Assembly: GCF_947179165.1 (NCBI RefSeq)
Contig: NC_077242.1
Coordinates: 23,265,097-23,329,096 of the forward strand
DNA from: Solanum dulcamara
Lineage: Eukaryota; Streptophyta; Magnoliopsida; Solanales; Solanaceae
Length of the DNA stretch: 64,000 nucleotides
Direction: 5' to 3'
In this document: positions 24,459 to 36,571 of the stretch, in pieces
Numbering within the stretch: position 1 is the first letter of the stretch
Layout of the letters: the number at the start of each line of letters is the position of its first letter
Notes under the pieces: generated by a model
What the model saw: only the letters and a program-made list of their open reading frames with translations
The model's database searches: none
Told to the model about the DNA's origin: nothing
Program-made: the position numbers and the translations under genes

Positions 24459-25330
24459 GTCGCACAACTTTCCAAGATTTGAAAGAGAAAATGATTGTCC
24501 CATTTGCACAAGTCCTGTTTATCAGTTTTGAGTCTTCTAAGGACGATACCCAAGTTGGTAAGATAAAAGGGAAATTTTGATCAAAAGGCCTTCACACTAC
24601 TTGAAAAATCAGGTTATGACTTCTCAAATCCAATAGGACTGGGAGAGCTCCAACATGAAGTCACTGGTGAAAAGATACATGTGCTTATGAAGTCTCAAAT
24701 GATATTGAGAAAGCAAGGGTATTATGTCGCCACTCCTAGGTTTGGGTTAGGATTCAACTTGCCGGAGTCTCTTCGAAATTCATACAAGAAGCAAAAGGAA
24801 TCAGCTTCATCCCACCATACATCGATAGAAAAAAACTAAGGAGTCTGAGGATGGTAAAACACCACGACGAAATTCTTTTGAATGCGTAGGAAGATTGACA
24901 CCCTATGTCTCTGTATTTGAAAGATTGGGCCTCAAAGATGAAAGTAACTCCTCTAAAAAAGTGGGAGGAGATACCACCAGCTCAAAAACCTTCGTATTTC
25001 GTCGCTTAGGAAAAAAAATCATTATCAGGAAAGAGCTTGTTGGAGCATGAAGAGCAAGATCTTTTTGAAATAATCGATGACAAAGAGATCCATAGTGTCT
25101 TCCCATCACGTATGAAGAGAAAGGTTGCATAATCAATTACTATAGATGGTTCATTGAAGGTAAAAAGAAGCACCATTGTTGTCACCAATCAGTTTTGTGG
25201 AGAAACAAAGAAGGAGCGGGATGAAGCCATCACAACCTTCTAAGGAAGTCAGAGGGAAGATTCAAACTTGGAACAAGAATCCTATCACATAACAGCGGAA
25301 GAAGATGTGTTTTGACTTATACACCCATTG
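24459..25330 (+). pseudogene. Tat pol linker; reverse transcriptase deleted
   Basis: Recognisable linker fragments remain (FDQKAFTLLEKSGYDFSNP near 24577-24635 and GRLTPYVSVFERLG near 24890-24930), with several stops. None of the RT blocks (the IDYRQLN-like, FSGYHQI-like or YIDD-like boxes) is present before the RNase H begins. The spacing therefore implies an internal deletion with a junction at roughly 25300-25340. Confidence 0.7.
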
Positions 25331-26056
25331 GGAAGATGTGATTAGCATTGTTTTATGCAATAAAAAAGCAAAGGCATTATTTTGAGGCATACACCATCAA
25401 GCTAATTTCCCGAGCTAATCCCGTGAAGTTTGTAATGACTCGACCAATTCTCTCAAGACGTCTAGCAAGATGGTTTATATTGTTTAATCAATATGAGATC
25501 ATATACACACCTCAAAAGGCTGTGAAGGTGAAAGCACCTACCAATTTCCTTGCTGATCACCCTCTTCCAGGAGAATGGGAAACTTCAAATGAATTTCCTG
25601 ATGAAGATGCATTATTTATTAAAGAATTATCGCCATGGATGATATTATTTGATGGATTTGCACGATGAGATGTTGTAGGGGAAGGAGTTATGTTGTTATC
25701 CCCAGAAAGACTAATCTTTCCATTTTCATTTGTTCTAGGTGAAACATGTTCCAACAACGCCATAGAGTAGCAAGCTTTGATTATGTTGAAATGGCATCAG
25801 ATATGAAGATTCCGCAATTGGATATCTACAATGGAAGTTGCAAGGTAAAGAAGGAAGATCTTTTGCCATATCACCAATATGTGACATTCTTTCTTAATAG
25901 ATTTGATCAAGTATTCTTAAACAATGTCTTTAGAGAAGAAAATCGCATGGCGGATTCTTTGGCTAACTTGGCTACAACAATGGCACTCGGAGAAAATAAG
26001 ACAACAAAGGTGCATGTATGTTATCGATGGGTTATTTCTGTTTGTCTTGATCTTTA
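25331..26056 (+). pseudogene. Tat dual RNase H region, broken
   Basis: The first part (25348-25620) ends the RT-linked RNase H, with QRHYFEAYTIKLISRANPVK and FLADHPLPGEWE. It is followed by a second RNase H fold beginning WMILFDGFAR (25637-25667), where a functional copy has DGSAR. Stops and a frameshift then precede REENRMADSLANLATTMALG (25934-25995), which holds the last catalytic aspartate. Two RNase H domains in tandem are characteristic of the Tat lineage. The enzyme would degrade RNA in the RNA:DNA hybrid. Confidence 0.8.
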
Positions 26057-26116
26057 AATCAATGAAAGCCACCATACATCCATTCGAGTGGTTGAAGAAT
26101 TGAAGAAAACTATTAA

Positions 26117-27278
26117 TTGAGTCTCTCGAACATAGAAGGCTTCCTGAGGATCTTCGAAAAAGAGCAGACATTAAGAGAAGGGCACCACGATTTATATTTT
26201 ACCAGGGAACATTGTTTCGTCATTCTCATGAGGGGCTATTCTTGCGGTGTCTTAACAAAGAAGAAGCTCAACAAACAATGGAGTAAGTGCATTCTGGCAT
26301 ATGCGGAGCATACCAATCAGGACCTAAACTTCATTTTCGCATCAAGAGGATGGGCTAATATTGGCCAACAATGGTGATGGACTGTCTAGACCATGTCAAA
26401 AGGTGTCAAGCATGTCAATTCCATGCTAATTACATCCATCAATATCTAGAGACCCTCTATCCAACTATAGCCTCATGGCCTTTCGACGTGTGGGGACTTG
26501 ATGTTGTTAGACCTCTTCTAAAGTCGTCAAAAGGGCAAATGTATATCTTGGCTGCTATTGATAATTTCTCACGATGGGCTGAAGTCATTCCATTAAAAGA
26601 AGTGAAGAAGGAAAATGTTGTTAATTTTATCAAGTCAAGCATAATTTTTAGATATGGCATACCAAGATGCATAGTTACTAATAATGGAACACCTTTCAAT
26701 AATAAGCTCATGAGGAGTTTGCGCGATAAGTTCCGTTTTAAGCAACATAAATCTTCAATGTGTAATGCACCTACCAATGGTCTTACTAAAGCTTTTAACA
26801 AGACACTTGGTAACCTGTTGAAGAAAGTAGTTGCGAAGAATAAAAGGGACTGGCACGAGAGGACTGGTGAAGCTTTGTGATCATATCGTACAACCTTTAG
26901 AACTTCTACTCAAGCGACTCCGTATATTCATTGGTGTATGGCGTAGAAGCAGTCCTTCCATTGGAGAAGCAAATTCCATCATTGTGAATAGCAATCCAAG
27001 AGGGACTTACAACTGAAAATAATGCACAACTTCATCTAGCAGAGTTGGAGGCATTAGACGAGAACAGATTGGAAGCACAACAAAAGTTGGAGTGTTATCA
27101 AGATCTACAAGCTAGAGCTTTCAACAAGAAGGTGAGACCGCAGTCATTTCAACTAGGAGACTTGGTCTTAGCAGTTCGAAGACCCATAATCCTCAACAGA
27201 CACATAGGTGACAAGTTTACATCAAAATGGGATGTGTCATATGTTGTGAGAGATGCATATTCAAGTGGCGGCTTATAA
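26117..27278 (+). pseudogene. Tat integrase, catalytically dead
   Basis: The N-terminal zinc-binding region is split by frameshifts; the CC pair survives as CQAC near 26404. The core is open at 26371-26880. The first aspartate is present in WGLDVVRP, but the second reads TNNGTPF (Asp to Asn) and the glutamate reads GLTKAFNKTL (Glu to Lys), with the normal 35-residue spacing kept. A separate frame at 27045-27278 holds the C-terminal domain (FNKKVRPQSFQLGDLVL). The element could not integrate itself. Confidence 0.88.
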
Positions 27279-27639
27279 AATTGTCGGCCAAGACAGTGTA
27301 AGAGTTAGTCCAATCAACGGCAAGTTTCTAAAGAAATACAATCCACATCTTCTTGAACTACGATATAGCCCGATCCTCTTCACCGAGGTACGTAGATGCT
27401 TGGAGTAGTTACTCTAAGCTCAGTCACATGAGTAAAAAGAACAAAAAGCTTGTGGCATTGCTTGATCATCACAATAGCTCGTTGAAGTGACATAGATAAC
27501 ACGTGAATTAGATATTCCTTCGCCAAATGTGCCATAGAAGCCAAAGAGAAGAATCAAGCAAAGGGCAAAGTTTGAGCTAACTTCAAATGCATATTTTTTT
27601 TAAACCATAAAGGTTTTATCCATTATTTTTTACATGTAT
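27279..27639 (+). other. End of pol and start of 3' untranslated region
   Basis: The first 100 bp still translate to integrase-tail-like residues out of frame (SPINGKFLKKYNP near 27307-27350). After that there is AT-rich sequence with no coding signal. Confidence 0.5.
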
Positions 27640-29420
27640 TGAAATCTTGGGGTTCTCTTCGCAACGAAAAAAAATGGTTCGTGATTCGGAAACTCCTAAG
27701 CCGAGTTATGAATTTTCTACCACAGCCGCTCAAAGTTGCGAAACTGACCCGAAATTTTGGAATTAATCCAAGCTGACTTCAAATACTTATCTGTACAAGT
27801 CCATGAACGTTTTGACCAAGATTTTTGTATATGTTGTAGTTCTTGAAGTCCTCTTCGCAAAAAAAGAAGCAGCTCGTGATTCAGAAACTCCTACATCGAG
27901 TTGTGAATTTCCCACTACGGCAGTTCAAAGTTACGAAGCAAACATGTCACACTTGGAAATCAACATCAAATGTTAATTTGAAAGAAATTTTGATTTGAAA
28001 GCTTGATATACAACAGGCTGTCGAATTCCATTGTTGCTGGATAAGTGACTTACAATTCAGCTTGTGTTTTGGCTTGTGGTAGAGTGAAAATTTTGTTTAA
28101 TTCATTGAAGCTTCAAGGAATTACTCAAAATTAGGGTCATCTTTACCCACAACGTCAAACTGGGATATCCGTCTGATCAAAGCTTTACTTGTGTGTATTG
28201 AAATGGCGTACTTGCAAAGATCGTGACTTGAACACTACAAGCTCAAGAGACACACTTTTGTTTTGACAAGGGTGCACAAAGCTGTGAAGTCGACATTCCC
28301 GGCATGTACTCAACTTTTAAAAAAAAATTATTTTCGTCAATTTGGAATGAATTTTGCTGCAATTTCTACACATATCGTTCTTGGTGCTATCTTCGCAAGG
28401 AAATAAGAAGCTCATAGTTTCAACACTCCTATGCCGAGTTGTAGATTTCACACCTTAGACACGCAAACCTGGAATAAAAAGAGTATATAAGAAAAGAAGA
28501 GCTGAGCGATGCGGAACCTGAGCCGACGTTGAATACATATCTGTACAAATACGGAGATCCTTTCGCCGTAATTTTTATGTGGATTGTATTTCTTGGCATC
28601 CTCTTTCCAATGGAATAGGATTCTCATGCTTTTGGTGCTCCTACTCCGAGTTATTGATTTTCTACCATAAATGCTCAAAGCTGAAAAAGTTTAGCTAGAC
28701 AGAATTTGAGCTAAGTTTGAAAATATATTTGTAATAACCTGGAGATCTTTTGGTCATGATTTTTATGTATTTGTATTTCTGTGATTTATGATTCCAATGG
28801 AACAATAATCGTGTAATTTCTATTCTCCTACATCGAGTTATTGATTTTCTACCACAGATGCTAAAAACTGAAAAGTTGCGCGTGACAGAAATCGAGCTAA
28901 CTTTGGAAGAATATCTGTACTAATTCGGAGATATTTTGGCCATGAATTTTATATATGTTGTATTTAAGTGAGTTATCCTTCCAATTCAACAAGAATCGTG
29001 TCATTTCGATGCTTCTACACCAAGTTATTGAATTTCTACCACCGATGCTAAAAGCTGAAAAGTTACGCGAGGCAGAATTCAAGCTATCTTTGAAAATATA
29101 TTTGTGCTAATCCGGAGATCTTTTGACCATGATTTTTATGAATATTGTATTTATGTGAGTTATTCTTCCAATGGTACAAGAAACTCGTCATTTCGATACT
29201 CCTACATTGAGTTATTGATTTTCTACCACGGCCGCTCAAAACTGAAAAGTTGAGCAAGGCGGAATTCAAGATAAATTTGAAAAAAACATTTGTACTGATC
29301 TGGAGCTCTTTCGGTCGTGATTTGCATATATGTGAGCCATCTTTCCAGTGAAACAAGACACTCATTATTTAAATGCGCCTACCACGAGTTATTGAATTCC
29401 TAACATAGGAACTCAAAGCT
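27640..29420 (+). repeat. ~187-bp tandem repeat field in the Tat 3' region
   Basis: The anchor GAGTTATTGATTTTCTACCAC recurs with variation at about 28651, 28838, 29025, 29212 and 29389 (steps 187, 187, 187, 177). Older, more diverged copies lie near 27711, 27900 and 28437. Each unit also carries a CTGAAAAGTT stretch, a GGAGATCTTTTG-like stretch and TTTTATGTA. Tandem repeats in the 3' untranslated region of Tat/Ogre-type elements are known as a source of satellites. Small ORFs read through the units are by-products of the repeats. Confidence 0.85.
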
Positions 29421-29631
29421 CAAGGGGTGGGAAAAGTTGACTGGCATAAAGAAGCAGTAACGAGTTGCATAACAAGCATTGAAACGGAAAGTAAAAGAAG
29501 GCATTTGAGAAGAAAAAACGTAACTTTTATTTATCCAAGGAGGATTTTCACTGCATCATGATAACGTTTGAAAATAAAAACACCAAATGAAAAAGAGGAA
29601 AAGAAGAAAACATTCATAGGCAGAAATAAAA

Positions 29632-31217
29632 TTATGGAAAAAACTTAAAGTCAAGGATATGTTGGCGACTTGTCTCAACGTTCTCCTTTAACTTAGCTAG
29701 TTCTCCTATTTCCCTTTCAGACAATGGGCTGATTTTCTCAATGGCATGAATCTCGTCCCCAATGGTCATGATACTCGCTTGGCTTTCGGATAATTTCCTT
29801 TGGTAATTCTCGACAAGTGTTGTGGTTTTCTTCTTCTTAATAGTCCAGGCCTCTAGCTCGTTTTCGGTTCTTGCAAGGATTATTTGGAGCTCTCCGAGGT
29901 GCTTGTCCACATTTATCTTTTCCTCAGTTGCAATATGAAGGCATTGTTGCACAGTAGAGAGTAGCTCTTGATAAGAATCTGTTGTCATTTTCTGAGATGT
30001 ACACAACCTCACAACATCATAATCCCCATGTTTCTTAAAAAAGTCTTCAAGCAGAACCTCCAAGGGAGAAAGGTCGATGATGTTAACTTCTCGAATTCCT
30101 TTAAGAATCAAGCAACACTCGTCCTCTTTGAGGCTTTCTGAGGATTCAACAGAGAATTGTGTAATAAACTCACATAAGGTACGCCACATTCTGGAAATAT
30201 AAGATAATTTGAAGCTTGAAATAGTCTCTTGTGGTTCAAAATTTGAGGCAATCCAGTTCAAAGGGTGGACCAAGTCCTTCGAAATGTTTGAACATCCAAT
30301 CCGATGTGTTCCAACCTCCAGATTATTAATTGAGACGTGTTGGGAAGTTCCAACCCTTTCAGAAAAAGGAACCGTTAACTTTCTCGATGGACTCTCATTT
30401 TTAACTTGACCCTTGACTTCAGCAAGTGGGAGGTGAGGACTCTTAGCCACATTAGCGGGGTTCAAGATTGTGATACAATCTTCAAATACATCTACATCAC
30501 TAGAGATATCCCCAAGACCCAACTAAAAAAAAATTTTAAAAATGGGTTTAATATGGAATAAAGAAGTTTAGTGAAATATTAAAGAAATATTGTTTACCTG
30601 ATGTGCCAATTCAATCAAGCGTATTATAGAACCAGCAGCGCCATCTTCAAAGATCGCAGTATCACTACTAATAGATATAGATAATTCTCCAATGAAGGTA
30701 GAGACCGTGTTGGTGGACGGACGCCAATTCTCGCTAAAGGCCTGGAGAACATTTTCCTTATGGTCATATGTGAACATTGAAGCAAAGATAGCGTCATAAG
30801 TGTTGATGGAGTCCAAAGTCTCCTTGCAACGGGAAGCACATCTTCTACCCAATCCCAATAGCCAGACGTATATCGAACCTCACCAAACCCGGAAGGAGGA
30901 ACATGCCAACTGCAAAGACTCTCATCACAGCAAGGAGGGATGGCAACAACAACATTTTGATGAGTGGAAGACTTAAAGAGGAGAACTTTTTCGGTTGTGA
31001 ATTTACCTGAGAAGTTGTCCATGAAATCCTTAGTTTCTATTGTTGACCATTCTGGGAGATGCAGAGAAGTATCCATCAGCTTTCTAACAGGTGGGAAGGC
31101 GCCAATCACCGAAAGATGAACGTTTAAGGTGAGAACTTTGGCACGCGAATTTTGCTTACTGTCCACGATCTCCAGACAAGGGTATGGCACCTCTTGGTCA
31201 CTAAAATCCATTTTCAT
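29632..31217 (-). pseudogene. Antisense ORF with plant-mobile-domain similarity, one intron
   Basis: It lies between integrase and the 3' LTR, opposite to pol. Exon 1 runs from the ATG at 31217 to 30598. The YTSGYWDWVEDVL segment (near 30890-30845) and, one frame over, YDAIFASMFTYDHKENVLQAF and WRPSTNTV (30795-30695) resemble the PMD/aminotransferase-like family (PF10536). One indel near 30845 breaks exon 1. A 75-bp intron (30523-30597) has GT-AG ends. Exon 2 (30522-29632) is open for 296 codons, lysine/glutamate-rich and coiled-coil-like near its end (about residues 200-290), and resembles nothing else I know. Antisense extra ORFs are established in several Tat elements; their role is unknown. 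The call is pseudogene because of the single frameshift. Confidence 0.75.
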
Positions 31218-31379
31218 TGCTGGAAATCAAGATTGCACAACTTTGTTCTGGAAAAAAAAAGAGTTACTTTGGTGAAAACACAACTGGAGAAATCGAAAGA
31301 AGAAAACAAATCTGAAACTGAGTTCAATATTAAAAATCAAAACTGTAGCAATCCAGGAGGAATTTGGCTACGAATTTTG

Positions 31380-31790
31380 TCTATGTTATAGCTTCATGTT
31401 TTTAGTTTCGAAAAAATCAAATGGCTTCCGATTTTGATTTTTCTACAATGAGATATGAATTTTATACTACAGCCGCACAAACCTGGACCATAAAAAACGG
31501 TCAGCTGCTAAACAAACTTTAAAAAGAAAAACTGTAGTAATTTCGGAAGAATTTGGCTGTGAACCTTTGCTACATTATAGTTCCATGTTTCTAGTTTCGA
31601 AAAAATCAAACGGCTTGCGATTTAAATTTTTCTACAATGAGATATGGATTTTATACTACATCCGTGCAAATCTTGACCATAAAAATGGCCAGCTAATGAG
31701 ATATGAATTTTATACTACAGCCGTACAATGAGATATGAATTTTACATTACAGACGCATAGATCGGGCCATCAAAAACGGGTTACTGCTAA
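31380..31790 (-). repeat. Diverged repeats upstream of the antisense ORF
   Basis: The phrase AGATATGAATTTTATACTACAG recurs at about 31449, 31630, 31697 and 31730 with GTTTCGAAAAAATCAAA flanks. The phrase resembles the ATTTTCTACCAC anchor of the 27640-29420 field, so these may be far outliers of the same family. They sit in the expected promoter area of the antisense gene. Confidence 0.6.
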
Positions 31791-32850
31791 GCAAACTTAA
31801 ATGTTACCTGAGAAAGTACAAAGGGTACTGTCGCTTTAAGTTTCTGAGATACGATGGAGTCTACGTCTCATGATTTGATAAAATCAAGCAGCGTCACAGC
31901 TTAATAGTTAAACACACTCAGGCAACTTGTCTTTGCAGCTTCTGGAAAAAAAAAAACTGATGAAAAATTCTGTGTGCATTGAAGAAGATTATATAGAGAT
32001 TCTTGTGAATGATTTTCAATTCTTGCACAAGGAATGTTTAGGTAAAATTTGAAGAAGAAAATCTGATTTGAGTTGATTGATTCACCACCCATTTTTGAAA
32101 TCACACAAATATGGAAGGATGAACCAACAACATAAGGAAAGAAGAACACCTTAATTTAGATCATGTAAAGTGTTTATGTGAGCTCTAAATTTGGTTATGA
32201 ATTAAGGTGAATCTTTGAGAAGGTTTTCTTTCATCATAATTGAATAAAATCTCTGGTAAGCTATTATTTCCAAGCATCTGGTTCATAAGTTGAAAAAAAA
32301 ACTACCATATTGAAGGAGATTTCTTTGTAGAGATTCAGATCCTTGGACAACAAAGGGAAGTTAATCTTCTTTGGTTCAAAACTTCAGATCAATTATTTGA
32401 TTTTATTTTTCAAATCTTTTGACGTGCCTCAATGATGCTCCAGCGTGAAGTGGACTCAAGCAAAGATGAAGTTCATATTTTTCATGTTTACCTAAGAAAA
32501 AGGCCTCAAGGTTACATCCGAATTGAAAATAAATTAAATCAAAAATAATATTAGAAGTTATCTGTTGCTTTGATGAAATATTTTCTCAAGTGAAAATGTA
32601 TGGGAATTGTTTTACTTATAGACAACTCTCTAGTAGCGGCCTAATGACAATGTGACGACAAGAAACAAGTACTTTTGAAGTCTCAAAAATGAAAGCACAT
32701 TCACGAATACTTCAGGTCTCGTCGTCAAGTTCGGCAAGCATACACATTGACAAATTTTAAAAAAATGAAAACACATTCATGAATTCTTCAATTCTCGTTG
32801 TCAAGTTTCAACAAGTCTACACATTGACAAGTCTCGAAGCAAGGAGCATT
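31791..32850. other. Tat 3' untranslated region, no gene seen
   Basis: The sequence is AT-rich without coding motifs. The last bases before the 3' LTR (GAAGCAAGGAGCATT) are only weakly purine-rich, so the polypurine tract is not certain. Confidence 0.5.
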
Positions 32851-33533
32851 TGTAGACTTATAAATTTTATTGGGTTAAATTCATATAAAATATTAAATTT
32901 GATTCATGTTCATTTGGGTTGACTAATTAATTTGGACTTTACAAATTAATTAGTCCATTTTTAATAAATTCAAACCCAAGGAACATTACACCTTGAAGCC
33001 CAAACTTATGTCACATGTCACCATGACTAGGCGTCCAAGACCAACAAGATGATGTCATGTGTCCAAATGAGGTGGTAGTCCCAAACAAATGCAAGAACCA
33101 AGTGTCAAAATGACACCTTGTGGCCAATCATAAACAACCTTGTCCATCCCTTGCAACTATAAATAGGGGATAGACATGACATTCAAGGGGGCATTATGCA
33201 AACACTTCAATAAGTATTGGAGAAAGCTACAACATCTACTACATAGTTCTTCTAAGGAGCGATCAATGGAGTTCTTTCCGAAGATCAACCTGAAACGACG
33301 AAGCACTAATCAACAATCCCGGCGATTGGAATACGCCTCTAGGAGATCCAAATCATCCAACAATTCAAGAAGTACGTTACTGAAGGTCCTCGAATGTTGG
33401 AGAAGTTTAAAAGAGAAGAATCAAGAGAGTAATGGAATTGTACTCACAAATTCATCAATAAAAATTTACCCTTTTCTTTTATTTATTTTTTATTGCAGTT
33501 AATTTTCGGCACTTTGAAAATTTGTTGTGAACA
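32851..33533 (+). repeat. 3' LTR of the Tat element
   Basis: This 683-bp LTR matches 36-712. It carries a TATA box at 33158-33165 and is followed by the target duplication ATCCC (33534-33538). Confidence 0.9.
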
Positions 33534-34364
33534 ATCCCAAAAGAGGACTTTTATTAAATCCAGAAATGAGTTTGTGTCCTTTATCCTGACAAGATACTAG
33601 ACGACTATGGCAATGACAATAGTTCGTTGTATCATCATGTAGCTCATAAGTGATTAAGTGATGGTTGTCGATTAGAGAAACTTCCCAAGAGAAAAGTATT
33701 ATATATTTATATACTGAGTTGAATTTACTTATTCATATCTTTTAAAGCATTTTTTTACACATATTGCATTTTTTATTGAGTTGAGTTATTTTCAGAGTTG
33801 AGTCCTTTGAGTTGAGTTGAGTTAAGTATCTTTGAAAAAGTTTCTTTTCAGCTATTTTACATATCTTACTGACGTCATTCGATGTTGCATTGATTCATGA
33901 TCTAGATTCAGGTATTCACGATCGCAGACGCTTTAGTAAGACTTCTATCTATCAACAGTTGGTGAGACCTCCTCACTTCTGGAGGGCTCTAGTTTAGTCA
34001 GATCAGTGTATCTACTTTGAGTTATGGTTAGTTAAGTAGTCAGGTAACCATGAGTTTTATCTCGCCACCTATCACGGTTTAGTAGGGACTTCATGGACAA
34101 AGTTAGTGAGTCAGTTTAACCTATTCATTCAGATGATTTAAGCATTATTTGTTATTTATATTAAGAGCTATTTTTCAATTTTTGAGTAAAGTATGATTGA
34201 GATGTTTTGAGCTATGCATAAATGTTTTAAAGGTTCACTTATTAAAGCTTATGTATGTATGTTGAGTCTTCATTTTAGTAGTAAGCCAGGCCAAGAGTTC
34301 GATTGGAACTAGCAATGATTTTCGAGTGTCGACCACGTCCCAGGTATAGGCTCAGGGCGTGACA
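33534..34364 (+). repeat. Old chromovirus-type LTR fragment, host site of the Tat insertion
   Basis: It resembles the second half of the solo LTR at 14650-15877: the TGACAAG...GGCAATGACA block, TTGTCGATTAGAGAAACTTCCC, and a TGCAT...GATTCA block before the end GGGCGTGACA at 34364. Bases 1-35 may be its left continuation, but that piece is too short to tell. Confidence 0.65.
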
Positions 34365-36451
34365 CACTTCTAGGATCTACCTTGGATCGTGACAATCCTC
34401 TTCTACTTTGACTTGACCTTGCTTCTTACAGGGGCTAAACTTTCGACGGGGTGCATTTTACCCTCCCCTTTCTTCCTAGCTTGCCTGGTGACCTCCTGAC
34501 CAAATTTTGTGCTTCCTACGAGATTTTTTCATTTTTAGCTTCATACTTAGCCAAATTTGAACCCTTTCATCGACAAAGCATAAAATATCATTCATAAGCT
34601 CAAAAACATGTAATTAAGTGAAAATAAAGAGTATCAACCTATAAATTACTGAAAATAATGCTCAAATGTGAATGAAATATAACTAAAAAGAGAGTAAATT
34701 CACCCAACATTACCACCCCACACTTGAACCTTTCATCATCATCGAATAAAAAGGTTAACAATAACTCTATCGACAATATTGTAAATCAATTTTGTGAATT
34801 GAAGCAATTTAATAAATTTTCGTATTCTATAGCATGCATTATGGTTGTTGCATCTTATTTTTGAAACCAAGAATTATATTAATGAATATTTATCCTTCTT
34901 CAATTCGAAAAATATTAAGAAATAAATATATTTTCTATTTTATTTGAGAAAAATCATCATTATCTAAATGAAAATTAATGATGATTATTGTGTTTTTATA
35001 TATATGAAAATTAATGATGGGCTAAAATATTTTTATTATAAAAAGAACGTGGTGTTTTAAAAAAACAATATGTTTATTAGAAAAAAGATATCTTTAACCC
35101 AAAAATAGCAGTATAAGCCATTTTAGACCAAATTATTAACACACATCTTTGTTCAATTTCATATAGCTTTATAGTATTTTTTTACCCTTTTCTGATAGGA
35201 AAACCTACATATAGCCTGAACACGCATACACTTCCATAGGATTTGATGTTAGGCTTTTTGTTGTGCATGTTGTTTTTCAAATTACTTGGTAAGTACTATA
35301 AAAAAACTTCATTAGCACAACCATATGTGACATCGGAAGCCCATCAAAGTATAAAAGCTAAGATTTTTCAGCAAATGAATTACTATTCAAAGAATGCATA
35401 ATCGTATGAATATTAAGGCCCTCGTGTCGGTGCTTATTTCATTGAAATTACCTCTAATTGCTCACCAAATCATAATCTTGTTGAATTCCCCTTCATCCGA
35501 GACTTACCTTGTAGAGACGGACATGATTTATGATACAAAAAATGAGAAAAAAGAAATGGACATAAGAAGAAACTAAAGTTAGCAGTGAAGTGAGCTGTTA
35601 AACGGCTGGAGATGGAAAAGCTACTTAGGCAAATATACTTCGAGAATTTGAAAGAACATAAGTTGAACTCTGAGAGAACATTAAGGCCACTAGAGTCGGG
35701 AAGGGTAACTTGATCCTTACTCCATAGTTCAAGCCACGAACATGAGGTTACCCTGAAACGTACTAAATTACAAATATGCTACATTCATGCTAAAATACGT
35801 TCAATACTTCTTATACATGTTTAGTTTTGCTAATCCAATTTCCACAAAAAACAATAGGGAAAGCATAGAAAGATGTCTTAACATACAACACACACCTTTA
35901 TATATAGCTAAAAAGTTTAGTCTACGACTCACTGTCGCGTAAAAACATACCACTGAAAATAAGTAGCTTCTATTTTATTGCAGGATATTCATGCTTTTCA
36001 AAGCAAAATAGCTACTGAACTGTGTAAAGATAAAGATATCTGAGATTTCAAAAAAAAAACTTCTGAGTACTGCTTCATGTTACCATCTCTTTCTGCAGTG
36101 TCGGGCCCATCTATATCAAAGAGCAGCTAAAATGGAAAATTAGAGGACTTTGAACTAACTGAATCCCTCCAAACATAATTCAAAACAAAACTACCAACGT
36201 CAATTAGTGAGAATGATAATTCAATGTTTCGGATTCAGAAGAAACCTCACTCAAGCTGACTAATAATGGTGAGTTTTCTGAGTCTACCTTCAAGCCACTA
36301 AAGGTTGTTTGCAGCTGCAAAGACCGACACATTTGCCGATGCTCCGGAAGGCATTAAACCAGGAAGGCATTAAACCAAGATGCTGCTTCTCTGTAACTCA
36401 AAAATATGCAGTTAAGGGATAACATGATGTTTGATGTTTATTTACCAAAAT
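34365..36451. other. Intergenic or intronic sequence, no gene recognised
   Basis: The stretch is AT-rich. A second GATCGTGACA near 34386-34395 hints at another LTR edge, and 34715-34735 (CCACCCCACACTTGAAC) resembles retroelement debris. A 60-codon frame at 35394-35576 has no family signature. A short direct repeat GGAAGGCATTAAACCA lies at about 36349-36381. Confidence 0.4.
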
Positions 36452-36571
36452 TCAAGATAAGACGACTCCTATTCTTGTCAGATCTTCCACATTTACATTC
36501 AACTTCAAGCCCATATTTGACAAGGCACTGAGCATGGTACGAATATCATGTTCTAGTGTTGCAGCCAACTC
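36452..36571 (-). CDS. Candidate terminal exon of an unidentified host gene
   Basis: The minus strand has an acceptor-like TTTCCAG just before 36571, then 39 codons and a TGA at 36454-36452. The peptide (starting ELAATLEHDIRTMLSALSN) is amphipathic and helix-rich, and its codon pattern looks like plant coding sequence. It begins in phase 0, as do the exons at 58888 and 57514. It could therefore be the last exon of the same minus-strand gene, with the LINE at 36822-56540 sitting in the intron, or a relic. I do not recognise the protein. Confidence 0.4.
   Translation of the reverse strand, partial: ELAATLEHDIRTMLSALSNMGLKLNVNVEDLTRIGVVLS

Larger units (their letters stand above)
36..33533 (+). 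mobile_element. Ty3/gypsy Tat-lineage LTR retrotransposon, old and nested
   Basis: The element has a 5' LTR at 36-712 and a 3' LTR at 32851-33533, both starting TGTAGAC and ending AACA. It is flanked by an exact 5-bp target duplication ATCCC (31-35 and 33534-33538). Coding order on the plus strand is gag, protease, a linker, RNase H, a second RNase H-like domain and integrase; this dual RNase H arrangement is typical of the Tat/Ogre group. An antisense ORF and a tandem repeat field lie between integrase and the 3' LTR. The LTRs differ at very roughly one base in ten by eye, so the insertion is old. About 20.8 kb of its span (3196-23981) is a later insertion inside protease. No frame is intact and the reverse transcriptase is absent. 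Confidence 0.9.

Noticed and set aside
35394..35576. 60-codon plus-strand ORF
   Set aside because: No family signature, no splice context, and AT-rich flanks. Length is within chance.
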